DNA from: Proteiniborus sp. MB09-C3
Lineage (GTDB): Bacteria; Bacillota; Clostridia; Tissierellales; Proteiniboraceae
Direction: 5' to 3'
Assembly: GCF_030263895.1 (NCBI RefSeq)
Contig: NZ_CP127161.1
Span: 2,666,001 to 2,730,000 of the forward strand
Length of the DNA: 64,000 nt
Part shown: in pieces, positions 19,001-28,318 of the stretch
Numbering within the stretch: the stretch's first letter is position 1
Layout of the letters: each line of letters opens with the position of its first letter
The notes under the pieces: model-generated
Told to the model about the DNA's origin: nothing
Databases searched by the model: none
What the model saw: only the letters and a program-made list of their open reading frames with translations
Translations under genes and position numbers: made by a program

Positions 19001-19250
19001 AATACTTTTTCACTATAATGAACTTGAAAGCACACTCTATATCGAAGATTCTGGCATAGGAATAAGTAAAAGTACTGGTGAAAAAATCTTTAGTCCTTTT
19101 TTTACCAAGAAACCTGGTGGTAGGGGTCTTGGTTTAACTATAGCAAAAAAAGTACTTGAATCACAAAACCATAAAATAGACATTGTTTATGATTCCCCTG
19201 AAAAAAGGTTAAGTGGAGCATGTTTTAAAATAGTATTTAATTTAGATTAA
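16092..19250 (+). CDS. Dual GHKL ATPase: MORC/MutL-like N-terminus plus histidine-kinase-like C-terminus
   Basis: 1052 residues, TTG start with AGGAGG about 8 bp upstream. Residues 24-38 (TALGELMKNSYDADA) are a GHKL N-box, 58-63 DEGDGM is G1 and 96-102 GEKGIGR is G2, all in the MORC/MutL/Hsp90 arrangement. Residues about 490-860 are largely coiled coil. Near residue 850 SEVVNHEFNQLFTNV resembles a histidine-kinase H-box. A second Bergerat fold ends the protein: SNLIHNSIYWVID (about 953), EDSGIGIS (about 985) and GGRGLGLTIAKKVL (about 1008). MORC-like ATPases of restriction-modification loci are known from comparative genomics. The next gene, 18 bp away, is its receiver-like partner. The role is probably nucleotide-driven DNA clamping plus signalling. 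Confidence 0.85.
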   Translation: MGSFKTKARAVELLGRKQIRDGVTALGELMKNSYDADAEWIRTEFVTKVDNPYIIICDEGDGMDKDIINNNWLVLGTDSKKSRSNSRTRKNRTLMGEKGIGRLAAARLGEQMLMLTRTSNSEWNMVYINWNIFENPKLYIEEITIPSIFEISFEYLKSNFSSIIENFKKEQSNNLKLQGWKLESENLKSGRDRQIFDLYNRIENQIHNFDVSYNHLLTLCSIIENGKKQGTIILIQDIIEDWDRYLNPNIPQKDREQDFVANKNYVRFASFVSNFSNADNPFNVEIVYNKKPLVFNSDYTEEDYNIYDLKIEGKVRNGKFYGNIMARNADSKILEDCNNELTKGIEVTAGIQDWKKYDCGPYKLKMCHVELSSSNSGLTDEEYSMITQKMQIAGGLSVFRDNVRILPYGEPENDFLNLEARRSKHAGNYLFSHRNMFGKIDINSADNPNLEDKSSREGLIENEYFYYFTKTLENLLINISLDYLSNARKDSKGLRNTYIENNTKAMQDKIKEQETIKQERQLAKEHLISLETKLKEYPLKLKFLEDEIYKYIEEWKFKAEVAQVNDGYEKLSKQLEEFRKLTASKKNDIDNLQHTYIISLSQRFKDSYDDKLTSRVLTYNKELADTIKNLTSKLGMASHEIEQVFLKLIHDWNDIASDNLLDNPIDFINIILEKIKDIDNSINSTIKELNSDIDIKRQHILSEIEPISNIFEKVNKVSHELKSYLNNSELSLLINQTNTSKNELISLISLPPHEIRSHATRIIHSIDEVEKKNYDLLLYTRLKIENEFNGLLTEIQPLLSFLGNTAGNDSLDYLLGSLKLENAQLQTELELINDLANLGLASEVVNHEFNQLFTNVNDSIKHLKRLNMSQGALYWLKQIEVGFRAISDRQSQLSPMYRSYNLPKRPIKLNYMLADLKNFFASTLERYKIDLIIDVDEEIELVLSQSKIYPVLSNLIHNSIYWVIDRDAKQILFHYNELESTLYIEDSGIGISKSTGEKIFSPFFTKKPGGRGLGLTIAKKVLESQNHKIDIVYDSPEKRLSGACFKIVFNLD

Positions 19251-19268
19251 AGAAAGGATGTTGATGCT

Positions 19269-21224
19269 ATGAGTACTGTTGTTAAGTCTTTATCTAATAA
19301 ACAAGCTGAAAGAAAAATAAAAGATTTTTTAAGCAAAGTACTTTACATTGATGATGAATTTTCGCTATCATTAGTTAATAAAGAGAATCAATCTAATCCG
19401 AGTGAAGATGTTAATTCCAACGATGAAGAAAGTTATTATGCTGCTTTAAGTGAAGCTTGTCAAACTCAACAACATACTTCTGCAGCAATTGATGTATATA
19501 CTCCTATTAGTGAAATACACGAATCTATGGAAGATACTAGTTATGTAGATGAATCGAATTTAGAATTATTATTAGAGAATTTACAACAAAATTATAAAAA
19601 TATAATAATTTTTCCCTATAAATATAATAGTCATACAAAAACAAAAGATCTAGTTGAACACATTCAATGCTCTAATTTCACTATCATTGATTGGCAACTG
19701 AAACCAGGGTTAACAGCAGTAAATGTCTTAAAAGATGTTATTTGTACTGAAGATCAGATGAGACTTATTGTGGTATATACTCAAAATTTTAATGAAGCTG
19801 AAAATGATTTTAAAGATAACTTTGATGATATGATTTTTTATGATGGAAAAACAGAATCTAATAAAAATTATAAGTATACAATCCATAATTCTTCACTTAT
19901 TATGCTATGTTCAAAAGTATCTACTGATTCTTTTGATATTGAAGAAATAATTGATACATTTGCTTCGCTACTAGTAGAACAATACGGATATTTTCCTGTT
20001 GTATTTTTTGATACCATATTAGAACTTAATAAAAAAACTGGTAAGCTTCTTAAAAAGTTTTCTCAGCCTTTTGAAACATTACTAATTTTACAAAGTCAGT
20101 CACAAGGATATAATTACAATGATTTGCCAAAGGAATTAACATCACTAATAACTAATCATATTAATGAAGAAATTGTTGTTAATGAAAATATTATCAACGC
20201 AATTTATAGTTCTATTAACAACAATATACATAAACTACAAGAGTTAGATAAATCAACTCTAGATAAAAAGATAAAAGAAGTAATTGCATTGTTAGAAAAA
20301 AAACACAAAAAAGAAAAAGAGTATAAACATAATCTTGAAGCATTGTCACAGATTGATGTAAGTTTATTTAAAGAATGCATTAATATTATTGATTTATCTC
20401 CAGCTAAGTGGGAAGAATCTTTAAATTTAATAGTAACTAAAATCTCTGATGACTTTATTACAAAACGGATTATGATATACATAAATAAACTGGAATTATT
20501 AAATAAAATAGATTCTCCAGATAAAGAATCTATTATTAAAGAATTAATTGATAATACAGATAAAGTCATAAAAAATGAATATGTCAAATGGCTCAAGGAA
20601 GTCTTACCTATTTTATTTACTATGTTATCTAATGATAATATTACTAATTCTATAAGCCAGCTAATTGGTACCCTTAAGCTTACTAGCTACGAAAATAATG
20701 ACTTAACTAATTTATCTGATCTTATTATTTTTAAAGATAATAATAAAATTATCCTCGAAGAAACTAAAGTAAATCTTAAAAATTTTTTTCATAGTGGTGA
20801 TATTATTATAGATTGTAATGAAATCAATATGAAAAATGACACTTATTTACTGTGTATAACTCCTCCTTGCGATGTTTTTAGGCCAGAAAGAGTTGACTTT
20901 AAATTGAATTTTATAAAAGGAAAAGTGCATTCAGATATACCTGAACGTAAGCATTTAAGAGAGAATCAGCATGTTACTATAATACCTGATCATAGAACGA
21001 AAAAATTAGTACCAATTGTTTGGAACTTTTATGATATCCAAATATTTGATTTAAAGTGTAAGGAAGAAATAAATAGATTGATAACCTGTAAAAGACCTTA
21101 TAGATTAAATAATAATTATATACGACAGATTATTGGTAAATATATAGCTTTCTATTCGCGTGTTGGTGTTGATGAGATATTTATTAAGAATTCACAAAGC
21201 TATGGTAATATATTCATAGGATAG
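19269..21224 (+). CDS. Receiver-like protein partnered with the GHKL ATPase
   Basis: 651 residues, AAAGGATG upstream of ATG. The N-terminus KVLYIDDEF (residues 23-31) has the acidic pair of a response-regulator receiver. TIIDWQLKPG (138-147) matches the strand carrying the phospho-acceptor Asp (Asp141), and LIVVYTQNF fits the following strand. About 110 residues with low complexity are inserted between the first two strands, which is unusual. Residues 270-480 are helical/coiled coil. The C-terminal part (LLCITPPCDVFRPERVDFKL) contains a CxxxCD-like feature of unknown role. It probably receives a signal from the kinase-like C-terminus of the upstream protein. No output DNA-binding domain is recognisable. 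Confidence 0.68.
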   Translation: MSTVVKSLSNKQAERKIKDFLSKVLYIDDEFSLSLVNKENQSNPSEDVNSNDEESYYAALSEACQTQQHTSAAIDVYTPISEIHESMEDTSYVDESNLELLLENLQQNYKNIIIFPYKYNSHTKTKDLVEHIQCSNFTIIDWQLKPGLTAVNVLKDVICTEDQMRLIVVYTQNFNEAENDFKDNFDDMIFYDGKTESNKNYKYTIHNSSLIMLCSKVSTDSFDIEEIIDTFASLLVEQYGYFPVVFFDTILELNKKTGKLLKKFSQPFETLLILQSQSQGYNYNDLPKELTSLITNHINEEIVVNENIINAIYSSINNNIHKLQELDKSTLDKKIKEVIALLEKKHKKEKEYKHNLEALSQIDVSLFKECINIIDLSPAKWEESLNLIVTKISDDFITKRIMIYINKLELLNKIDSPDKESIIKELIDNTDKVIKNEYVKWLKEVLPILFTMLSNDNITNSISQLIGTLKLTSYENNDLTNLSDLIIFKDNNKIILEETKVNLKNFFHSGDIIIDCNEINMKNDTYLLCITPPCDVFRPERVDFKLNFIKGKVHSDIPERKHLRENQHVTIIPDHRTKKLVPIVWNFYDIQIFDLKCKEEINRLITCKRPYRLNNNYIRQIIGKYIAFYSRVGVDEIFIKNSQSYGNIFIG

Positions 21225-21267
21225 AACAGGATAATTTAAAATATCTATATTGCATAAAATATACATA

Positions 21268-21304
21268 AAAAAACGAGTCAATCTCAACTTCTGACTCGTT
21301 TTTT
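21268..21304. terminator. Bidirectional terminator between receiver-like gene and dcm
   Basis: AAAAAACGAGTCA and TGACTCGTTTTTT pair perfectly over 13 bp around an 11-base loop, with A and T tracts on the two sides. It serves both convergent genes. Confidence 0.88.
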
Positions 21305-22409
21305 AAATTATACGAAGTTCCTCACCTAATCTTATGAAATAGTCACCGCTAGCTTTCGCTAAGTTTACTGGTACTGCATTACCAATCTGTAAGGATATTT
21401 CAGTCTTATTTCCTTCAAAAACAAACTTATCATCAAAGCATTGTAATCTGGCTGCTTCACGAGCAGAAATAGCTCTATCTTGTTCGGGATGACCAAATCT
21501 TCCTTTTGAATAGGATAAACATCCTCCAGTAAGAGTAGGTGCTGGCTTATCCCAGTCCATTATTCCATATACATCTCCATATCCTACAGCTTTTTTCTTA
21601 TGACAATTAAGTTGAAGTTCTTCTGGCAAAGAATTTCTACTACCCCCGTGATTTCTTATCCATTTAATCCTCTCTAGATTTATTTTGCTTAATCCAGCAC
21701 TAAAATGATTCGGGATATTATCATTTATACTACCTGCATCTAATTTAGGCAAGTCAGATATTGTCTGTCTTACAGTCTTCCAAGATTCTAACTTATCATT
21801 ATTGACTAGATTTTTACTTGAGGTATGGGTCTTTTCAGGAAATTCGAGTTCGATTTTTTTCTTTATCATTTTCTTATATATATCAAGTCTTACCCCATGC
21901 AAAACTAGTCTTTTTCTTATTTGAGGCACTCCATAATCAGCAGCATTTAATGTATCATATATTATTTCATAACCATATTCCCTTAATTCTTTAACTACCT
22001 TTTTGAAGATTTTGCTCTCCTTTTTCATTCCTGGTACGTTCTCCATTAAAATAAATAGTGGCCTCAGTTCGTATACCAATCTTGCAAATTCAAAAACTAA
22101 AAGATTTCTCTCATCTTTTTCACCTTTTTTATTTCTCTGTTGTGATGAAAATCCTTGGCAAGGTGGACATCCCGCTAATAAAAATAGTTGTCCTTTTCTC
22201 AATCCTATGTTATTCAATATTTCTTTCCCTTTAACATTTTTTATATCTTTTTCTATAACAGAACCTTTTAGGTTTTTTCTATATGTACTTGCAGCTATGT
22301 TCCAAATCTCAACTGCAGTTTTAACCTCAATGCCAGAATCAATCAAACCACATGACAAACCTCCAGCGCCAGAAAATAAATCAATAGCTACTCTTGGCTT
22401 TTTCTTCAC
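21303..22409 (-). CDS. DNA (cytosine-5)-methyltransferase
   Basis: The start is placed at GTG 22409, because AAAGGGGGAAG lies upstream; an ATG 30 bp earlier is also possible. 368 residues with the ordered C5 motifs: IDLFSGAGGLSCGL (I, SAM), GCPPCQGFSS (IV, catalytic Cys), ENVPGM (VI), YGVPQIRKRLVLHG (VIII), a variable target-recognition region, then PTLTGGCLSYSKGRFGHPEQ (IX) and QIGNAVPV (X). It methylates cytosine in a short site and is expected to protect host DNA. No cognate endonuclease is adjacent; the convergent MORC-like pair is the likely restriction-side partner. Confidence 0.93.
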   Translation of the reverse strand: MKKKPRVAIDLFSGAGGLSCGLIDSGIEVKTAVEIWNIAASTYRKNLKGSVIEKDIKNVKGKEILNNIGLRKGQLFLLAGCPPCQGFSSQQRNKKGEKDERNLLVFEFARLVYELRPLFILMENVPGMKKESKIFKKVVKELREYGYEIIYDTLNAADYGVPQIRKRLVLHGVRLDIYKKMIKKKIELEFPEKTHTSSKNLVNNDKLESWKTVRQTISDLPKLDAGSINDNIPNHFSAGLSKINLERIKWIRNHGGSRNSLPEELQLNCHKKKAVGYGDVYGIMDWDKPAPTLTGGCLSYSKGRFGHPEQDRAISAREAARLQCFDDKFVFEGNKTEISLQIGNAVPVNLAKASGDYFIRLGEELRII

Positions 22410-22439
22410 ATAACTTCCCCCTTTATATAGCAAAATCAT

Positions 22440-22755
22440 AGAAACTTATATAATTCATAACTAGCGTTTTTGATTATGGTATAATACATCTGAACACCCT
22501 TAGCAGCATTATTATAGTTCTACTATATTTATTAACTTCCTTGTTAAATTAAATCAGGAAAAAACTTTGGACTCACGAATCCCAAAGTTCTAAATATCAA
22601 TATGTACCGTAGTTTATGTAGTTTTTAGAGCTTTTATATAGTATTAGTACGTGTAATTTGCACGTGTCAATTATACCATACTAAACAATTCCTATCAATA
22701 TATAAGAAACTCTAGATTCTCCATTAGAAAGCATCCTACGAACTATACAAAACAA
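22440..22755. other. Intergenic region with two inverted repeats
   Basis: No gene. AACTTTGG-ACTCACGAAT-CCCAAAGTT near 22563-22590 forms a hairpin, and ACGTG-TAATTTG-CACGT near 22650 is a palindrome that could be an operator. The methyltransferase promoter should lie here. Confidence 0.4.
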
Positions 22756-23690
22756 CTACATAGTAAAACCTTTATATCTTATGTCAGCATCAATATCTAA
22801 TTTAATATCATGGATTGAATTATATATACAGACTTTTAAGTATGCTACAGTGTTTCTTATTTTCTTCTCTCTACTAGCTTCTTTAAATTTATTTACAGCG
22901 TGTTCTATTACAAAAAAGTCTAGTTTTTCCATATCCTCCTCGACTATTTCCGCGGGAATTATATTATCACCTATATTTATTCTTCTATTCTTTTCAATAT
23001 CCAAAAATAGTAGTTTTATAGCATGCGCAGTTGCATCTCTATATTTTTCTTCTATGGCATAGAGTTCACACTTATTTATAGTTTTCTTATATTTATCCAT
23101 AAATTGAATTGGTATATTTGTAGGCCTGTCAGTCTTTACATTTTCATTTAATTTTATATTCTTTAGATCTGTAGACTGACAGATAGACTGATTATTAAAA
23201 CTTAGATCTATTAAAATATTAGAATTATTAGGAGTGTTTTCTGTACTATCTAAAACATTGAAACTATCAGTAAAAACATGATTTAGGGTTTGTCCTTTTT
23301 TAGGATAACTCTTTACGTCATACTTTTCCTCTCCAAGTATTTCTTTTTCAAATTCTTCTAAGATAATTTCCTCTCTTTCTTCTGATCCTGTTTTAGGAAT
23401 ATCCTCTAAATTCTTCTTCTGACTGAATTCTGGTTCCTTCTCTATCCTTCCAATTCCTGATTTTTTTTAATTTGTTTAAAGGTACTAAATCATTTAAAAT
23501 ATATATATTTCTGTTACAAGCACCTTTTTCTATATCTACAAGACCACACTCATAAGCTAATTTTAATAACCTGTAAAACCTATTTCTTGAAACATTAAAA
23601 GCTTGAAAAAGAGATTCATTATTTTTAAATATTAGGCTATTTTCAATCTCTCCCTCATAATTTCTTCTATCTATATGAATATTGCCTTCG
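22756..23690 (-). pseudogene. RepA_N-type replication initiator, interrupted
   Basis: The C-terminal 114 codons (23100-22756) end HAVNKFKEASREKKIRNTVA then CIYNSIHDIKLDIDAD, closely similar to the end of the intact initiator at 43.3 kb (HALSKFKEASKVKQIKNTVE). Upstream, in another frame, are SLFQAFNVSRNRFYRLLKLA and CNRNIYILNDLVPLNK from the winged-helix region. The gene start is cut off by the IS21 left end at about 23693, and at least one frameshift separates the pieces. It is a dead paralog of the RepA gene and evidence that two related elements were merged or duplicated here. Confidence 0.72.
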
Positions 23691-23812
23691 AATTAGACCA
23701 CTAATATACACTTTTAGACCGTTGAATGCCACATAATAGACCACTCAGTGTCAACTCAAGACCAAAGCGTCTAGAGAGCCCCCATTATGGGACTCTCTTT
23801 TAATTTACATTG

Positions 23813-24580
23813 TTAAAATTGGTTTGTTCTTTGATAGTTAATACCATGTCTCTCTCGCATAGAGACTTCCCCATCTATGAGTATCTGATAAGAATCATGT
23901 ACAATACGGTCAAGTATTGCATCGGCTATCTGGACATTCTCAATCTTTGAATGCCAGCCTTCTGGAGCGTACTGGGAACAAAATATTGTTGATGTATTCT
24001 TTAATCTAGCTTCAATGATTTCGAATACATGTATAGCTTCTTCTTGAGATAATGCTGTAAGCAACCATTCATCACGAATTAATAACTCTATCTTCTTGTA
24101 TTTAGAAACAATCTTGCGGTAACTTTCATTTGCGGCATATTTAGCTGCTGTTAACTCATCAATTAGCTCTGGTAATCTAATGTATTTAACCTTAAAAAAC
24201 TGACGACATGCTTGTACACCAAATGCATTTGAAATCCATGTTTTACCGTTACCTGATGCTCCCATCAAAATAATATTATGATTTTCACGTACATAATTAC
24301 ATGTTCCTAGTTCAAGAATTAACTGTTTATCTAAATGGCGATCAGGATGATATTCAATATCCTCAATAGAAGCTGTTTGATCATTAAATGTGGCTTGTTT
24401 GATCAATCTCTTTAACTTATTAGATTGACGACGAGAATATTCATAATCGACAAGCAGATTAAAGCGTTGATCAAATGATATATCTTCAAAATCTGAATTT
24501 CTTGTTTGTTCTTCATAAAGTTCAACCATACCACTTAAGTGCATTTCGGCTAATTTACGTAAAGTTTCTTTATTCCTCAT
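23813..24580 (-). CDS. istB: IS21-family helper ATPase IstB
   Basis: 255 residues with the AAA+ DnaC/IstB core. Walker A is NIILMGASGNGKTWISNAFG (about residues 103-122); Walker B is IELLIRDEWLLTA, where the usual DE pair is shifted to RDE. Also present are SIEDIEYHPDRHLDKQLILE before the P-loop and IVHDSYQILIDGEVSMRERH near the end. It overlaps the preceding IstA fragment by 11 bp, normal for istAB coupling. It regulates target choice by the IstA transposase. Confidence 0.9.
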   Translation of the reverse strand: MRNKETLRKLAEMHLSGMVELYEEQTRNSDFEDISFDQRFNLLVDYEYSRRQSNKLKRLIKQATFNDQTASIEDIEYHPDRHLDKQLILELGTCNYVRENHNIILMGASGNGKTWISNAFGVQACRQFFKVKYIRLPELIDELTAAKYAANESYRKIVSKYKKIELLIRDEWLLTALSQEEAIHVFEIIEARLKNTSTIFCSQYAPEGWHSKIENVQIADAILDRIVHDSYQILIDGEVSMRERHGINYQRTNQF

Positions 24581-26130
24581 TTTTTACACCTCCAAAATAC
24601 TTAGCACCTCTGACAAAGCCATAATCAGTATTTGTTTTAGCCTCATTTAAAGTTCCATTTTCTTTTGCCTTTTGACTATCTTTCATGCATTTTAATATTG
24701 TTTTGAGAACAGATAAGGTTGGTGCCTGTGAAATTGTCATTAAGGTTTCACAGCTTTTTTCAATGAGTTCATCTGAATAATATTTAGTTAGGTTTTTAAA
24801 AGATAGTAAAATAGTTAACGCCTTTTTCTCAACGTGATTATCTAAAATGTATTCAACGAATTTTTCAGTACTTTGGCCTATTGTATTGGCCCAATTTCTA
24901 ATTTGATCTGGGGTATGTTCAAGATATTGTCTGTGATTATCAGGCATATGATTGGGATTGGTTGAATGTTGAATATTGACCAATTTCTCCTAAAAGTATT
25001 TTATGTGATGCAATTCTCATATCTTTGAAGTATACTTCAATTAAGTCCTTAGTAATTCTAACATCAACTTGACTTTGGACATACTCATAAGGAACGTAAT
25101 AATACATGCGGTTCACTTGGATATGGTAGTTTAATTGAACCTTTGCAGTTCTCCATTTCGATAGCTGGTAACGTGGGTAACGAAGGAGGATAAGTTTAGT
25201 TTTTTCCTCTTCGCTAAACACACTTCTTCTTGAACCATCTCTTTTTTGGAAAGGTTCGTCATTTAATTTATCTACTTCTTCTAGGATTTTTGTATTTAAA
25301 TCAACGAGACTAAAACATTGATAATATCTCAATGAAGCTATGATTTGTCTGGAAATATATCCAACGCTACCTTCAACGCTTGGCTTATCTTTAGGTGATT
25401 TTACCCGTGCTGGGACAATCGTTGCTCCATAATAATTAGCTAGCTCACGATAAGCTTCATTCAAAATAGATTCTCCTCTGACAGCCTTATTCACACCTGT
25501 CTTTAAGTTATCAGGAACTAAAACCTCAGCTACTCCATTGAAATATTCAAATGCATGAATATGAGCAATCAACCAGCTTTGTGATGTCATATTAAAAAAT
25601 CCTTCAGCATAAAATAATTGACTATGCGGTAATGTTGCTACAAACACATAGACAGTTGGTTTCTCACCTGTACTTCGATCTTTAATAGACAAGGTATCTC
25701 CTGCCCAGTCAACTTCCATAATTTCACCTGGTTTGTGCCTAGTGGGCATGGTTAACTTATACTTCTTTGCGTATACTCCATAATGCCTACAAAATGTCCT
25801 ATAGGCATAAGGGATCTTGTTACTATCTCTAGCAATTTGAGAATATTCACGATGAAGTAATTTTAATGTTATATTTTTCTTTTGTAGTTCACGATGTACC
25901 TCCTCCCAATCTATAGGGAAATATCCTTTTGCTATAGCTTGTTTTCCAGGAAACAAAAACCCTTCCAACCATTGATTGGTCATATCATCAGTCAATTCAA
26001 CTAAGCCTAATTGCTTAGCCTTTTTAATTACATCTGATACAGTTTGTCTTGAATGACTGACGCTGGAACTAATGGTCCTTTGGGTTGTTTCCTTGAAATG
26101 CAACTCAAGTATTCTACGATATTGCATCAT
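24570..26130 (-). pseudogene. istA: IS21-family transposase IstA with a frameshift
   Basis: The first 396 codons (from 26130) contain the N-terminal HTH (SSSVSHSRQTVSDVIKKAKQ) and the rve catalytic core (MEVDWAGDTL, VFVATLPHSQLFYAEGF, LVPDNLKTGVNKA, KPSVEGSVGYISRQI). The frame is lost after KILLGEIGQYSTF. The true C-terminus continues in the frame of the following 137-codon ORF (NPNHMPDNHRQYLEHTPDQI), so a single indel near 24965-24975 splits one gene of about 515 codons. The catalytic residues are all upstream of the break. This copy may therefore be transposition-defective. Confidence 0.82.
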
Positions 26131-26378
26131 AAAAACCTCCTATATAATTTAGTCATGCAGTCAGCATGCACCTTAATTACATAGGAGGTCTTGAATAAAT
26201 GGTCTATTGATTGCATTTGTTGGTCTATTATATGGCAACTGATGGTCTGAAAGTAGACATTGCTGGTCTAATTTAGAAGCAATACTCATCTCATTTGGGG
26301 ATCAATTAGAAAATCCATCAATTATTATACGCTTACCTTTGAAAGCATAGACTTACTTTCATAACTTACAACAAAAAA

Positions 26379-26398
26379 ACAGGTGTATCATCACCTGT
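26379..26398 (-). terminator. Terminator of second sigK relic
   Basis: ACAGGTG-TATCAT-CACCTGT with AAAAAAA on its left, nearly identical to the hairpin at 6295-6313 after the first sigK fragment. Confidence 0.7.
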
Positions 26399-26430
26399 CC
26401 CTGTATTTTTATCAATTTGCTCAAAAATAC

Positions 26431-26720
26431 TTACATCAATGCCTTATTTAATTTCTTTATAGCTCTTTTTTCTATTCTAGACACATATGACCTTGATATG
26501 CCTAGCATCTTAGCTATTTCTCTTTGGGTTTTACAGCCACCATTTACTAAACCATACCTAAGCTGAATTATAATTTTTTCTCTATCCTTAAGCACTTTAT
26601 TCATCTTGCAGTACAGTTTTTTAACTTGTATTTTTAAATCTACTTCATCTATTACCTCATCTGGCTCCGTTCCTAAAATGTCAATTAATTACAGTTCATT
26701 GCCATCAACATCTTATTGGC
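26431..26720 (-). pseudogene. Second copy of the sigK 3' end, decayed
   Basis: Reads [60 protein letters not shown] and [12 protein letters not shown], almost identical to the 6314-6745 fragment. Immediately before LIDILG there is an in-frame TAA (DGNEL-stop), and similarity ends about 26720. It lacks region 2 entirely. It is probably left from an earlier integration or duplication at the sigK site. Confidence 0.78.
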
Positions 26721-26815
26721 ATTTTATGCAAACTATTTTGTGTATAGGATTCCATCAACTTATTATATTAAGTAATGAATAAAAGTATATAGTAAATCTC
26801 TTGGATTAGGCTACA

Positions 26816-27052
26816 TTATACGTCATTAAATTTTTTATCTAGCTTTTTTATTCCTGCTATATAAATTTCATATGCATTTTTATATTCTCTCATCAAATAT
26901 GTCAGTCTTTCCTTCGGGCTATAATAAATAACTTCAAAATCATCAGTGTATTGAGCAAAGTATATGAATAAATCATCAAATTCTTCATCAGTAGGTTGAC
27001 ATCCCAATATACTCAGCTCAAAATGAAAAATATTGTTATATTCTTGATACAT
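26816..27052 (-). CDS. Small acidic hypothetical protein (78 aa)
   Basis: MYQEYNNIFHFELSILGCQP start, then mostly acidic helices (TDEEFDDLFIYFAQYTDDFE). The ribosome site is weak (GTAGGGAAC). It lies 50 bp downstream of the nucleotidyltransferase-like gene on the same strand, so it may be a third member of that operon or an unrelated small gene. No family recognised. Confidence 0.42.
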   Translation of the reverse strand: MYQEYNNIFHFELSILGCQPTDEEFDDLFIYFAQYTDDFEVIYYSPKERLTYLMREYKNAYEIYIAGIKKLDKKFNDV

Positions 27053-27102
27053 TTTTTTATTTGTTCCCTACTAATCCCCAACAACTCAGACGTTCAATTC
27101 TA

Positions 27103-28302
27103 TCATTTTATTTCTTTATATAGATTGAAAGTAACTTCATTAAGAGATATATGTTTAGACATTATTTCATTCATATTTTCCAGAAAAATATTATCAATAT
27201 TTTCTTTAATAACACTACTCATATTATACAGTGGAAATATTGAATTCTGAAATTTAAAATAATCCATGCAACTAGCATAGTTATAATTCCATTCTATAAT
27301 ACTACTATTTCCATTTTTAAATCCTGTTTTATATGCTATTCCAAGCAATGGACTACTTTTAATTTCCTTGGGTATTTTTTCTGAAATAATATTCTTATCA
27401 GAACTATCTTTTAAATTAATAATTAAATCAACTTTTCTTTCTTCTATTTCTTGAACCCAATCAAAATCACTTGATAATACTGCTTTCGATAAAATAATTT
27501 TATCAAATGACGCTTTCACAAATTTAACCTCGTCTTTTAAATACTTTCCTAACAAAAATGTTCCTAATCCATCTGCAAAAACACTTATATCTGTTTCATA
27601 CATATAATATAAATGGGTTATCCAATTACTAAATTGTTCATATTCATTAAGTATATTTTTTCCTGTATATACATATGGGGCAAAAGTCCACCCAGCTGCG
27701 CTAACTACTGGAGATATCTCATAATTAAATAAAAAATATTCGTTCAAATTCATAATAGATACCAATACTTTACTTTCCTTAACTCCTCTTATAACATGCC
27801 TATTTATGTATGCATCTCTAGCTTTTAATAAATTCTCCAAACTATAATAATCTTCATAATCATTCCAAGTTGATTTGTCTTTTTCCTCGTCCAATACTAT
27901 TTCAACCATACCAACCTCTATATCATATTTATCTTTAGAAAATAAATTAAGAAATGAATATATTGAATCTTTACTAGATTCTGCAATAACTAATACATCG
28001 ATCTCACACCCTTCAACACAAAGTAACTCGTTAGATCTTATAGTGCAACATTTTTCATTAGGAAGTACTATCATACAATCCAAATCACTTGGTTCTTCTT
28101 TAGAAGTAATGAATGAACCTCCAATGATTATACTCTTAGCACCTCTACTTAAACCAAAAGCAAACAGTTGCTCTAATACTTCTTTATATTTACTACGAAT
28201 AGTTTTTTCTCCATAACAAAATCTATCTATAAACTCACTAGAATTGCATTGGTGTATTCCTTTATTTAGAGTTCCTCTTTCATTAAACTGTGGTATAGAC
28301 AT
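27103..28302 (-). CDS. Nucleotidyltransferase-fold protein fused to an inactive alpha/beta-hydrolase-like domain
   Basis: 399 residues, start after TAGGAGGGT. Residues about 55-115 have a pol-beta-type nucleotidyltransferase signature: IIIGGSFITSKEEPSDLDCM (GGS and DxD-like SDLD) and GCEIDVLVI supplying a third carboxylate. Residues about 190-370 look like an alpha/beta hydrolase (SPVVSAAGWTFAPY, then DISVFADGLGTFLLGKYL). There the usual HSxG nucleophile elbow is replaced by ADGLG, and the catalytic serine is missing. FDWVQEIEERKVDLIIN and CMDYF fit later parts of that fold. It is translated after a two-TM protein with a 16-bp gap. A signalling or defence role is likely but inferred. Confidence 0.62.
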   Translation of the reverse strand: MSIPQFNERGTLNKGIHQCNSSEFIDRFCYGEKTIRSKYKEVLEQLFAFGLSRGAKSIIIGGSFITSKEEPSDLDCMIVLPNEKCCTIRSNELLCVEGCEIDVLVIAESSKDSIYSFLNLFSKDKYDIEVGMVEIVLDEEKDKSTWNDYEDYYSLENLLKARDAYINRHVIRGVKESKVLVSIMNLNEYFLFNYEISPVVSAAGWTFAPYVYTGKNILNEYEQFSNWITHLYYMYETDISVFADGLGTFLLGKYLKDEVKFVKASFDKIILSKAVLSSDFDWVQEIEERKVDLIINLKDSSDKNIISEKIPKEIKSSPLLGIAYKTGFKNGNSSIIEWNYNYASCMDYFKFQNSIFPLYNMSSVIKENIDNIFLENMNEIMSKHISLNEVTFNLYKEIK

Positions 28303-28318
28303 TTTTACCCTCCTAAAT

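Larger units (their letters stand above)
23693..26271 (-). mobile_element. IS21-family insertion sequence, copy 1
   Basis: The ends carry multiple TAGACCA/TGGTCTA repeats: left TTAGACCACTAATATACAC with TTTTAGACCG and ATAATAGACCACT, right (reverse complement) TTAGACCAGCAATGTCTAC with TTTCAGACCA and ATAATAGACCAAC. Such repeated subterminal sites are typical of IS21 elements and are bound by the transposase. It inserted in the replication-initiator pseudogene. A target duplication is not clear. Confidence 0.8.
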
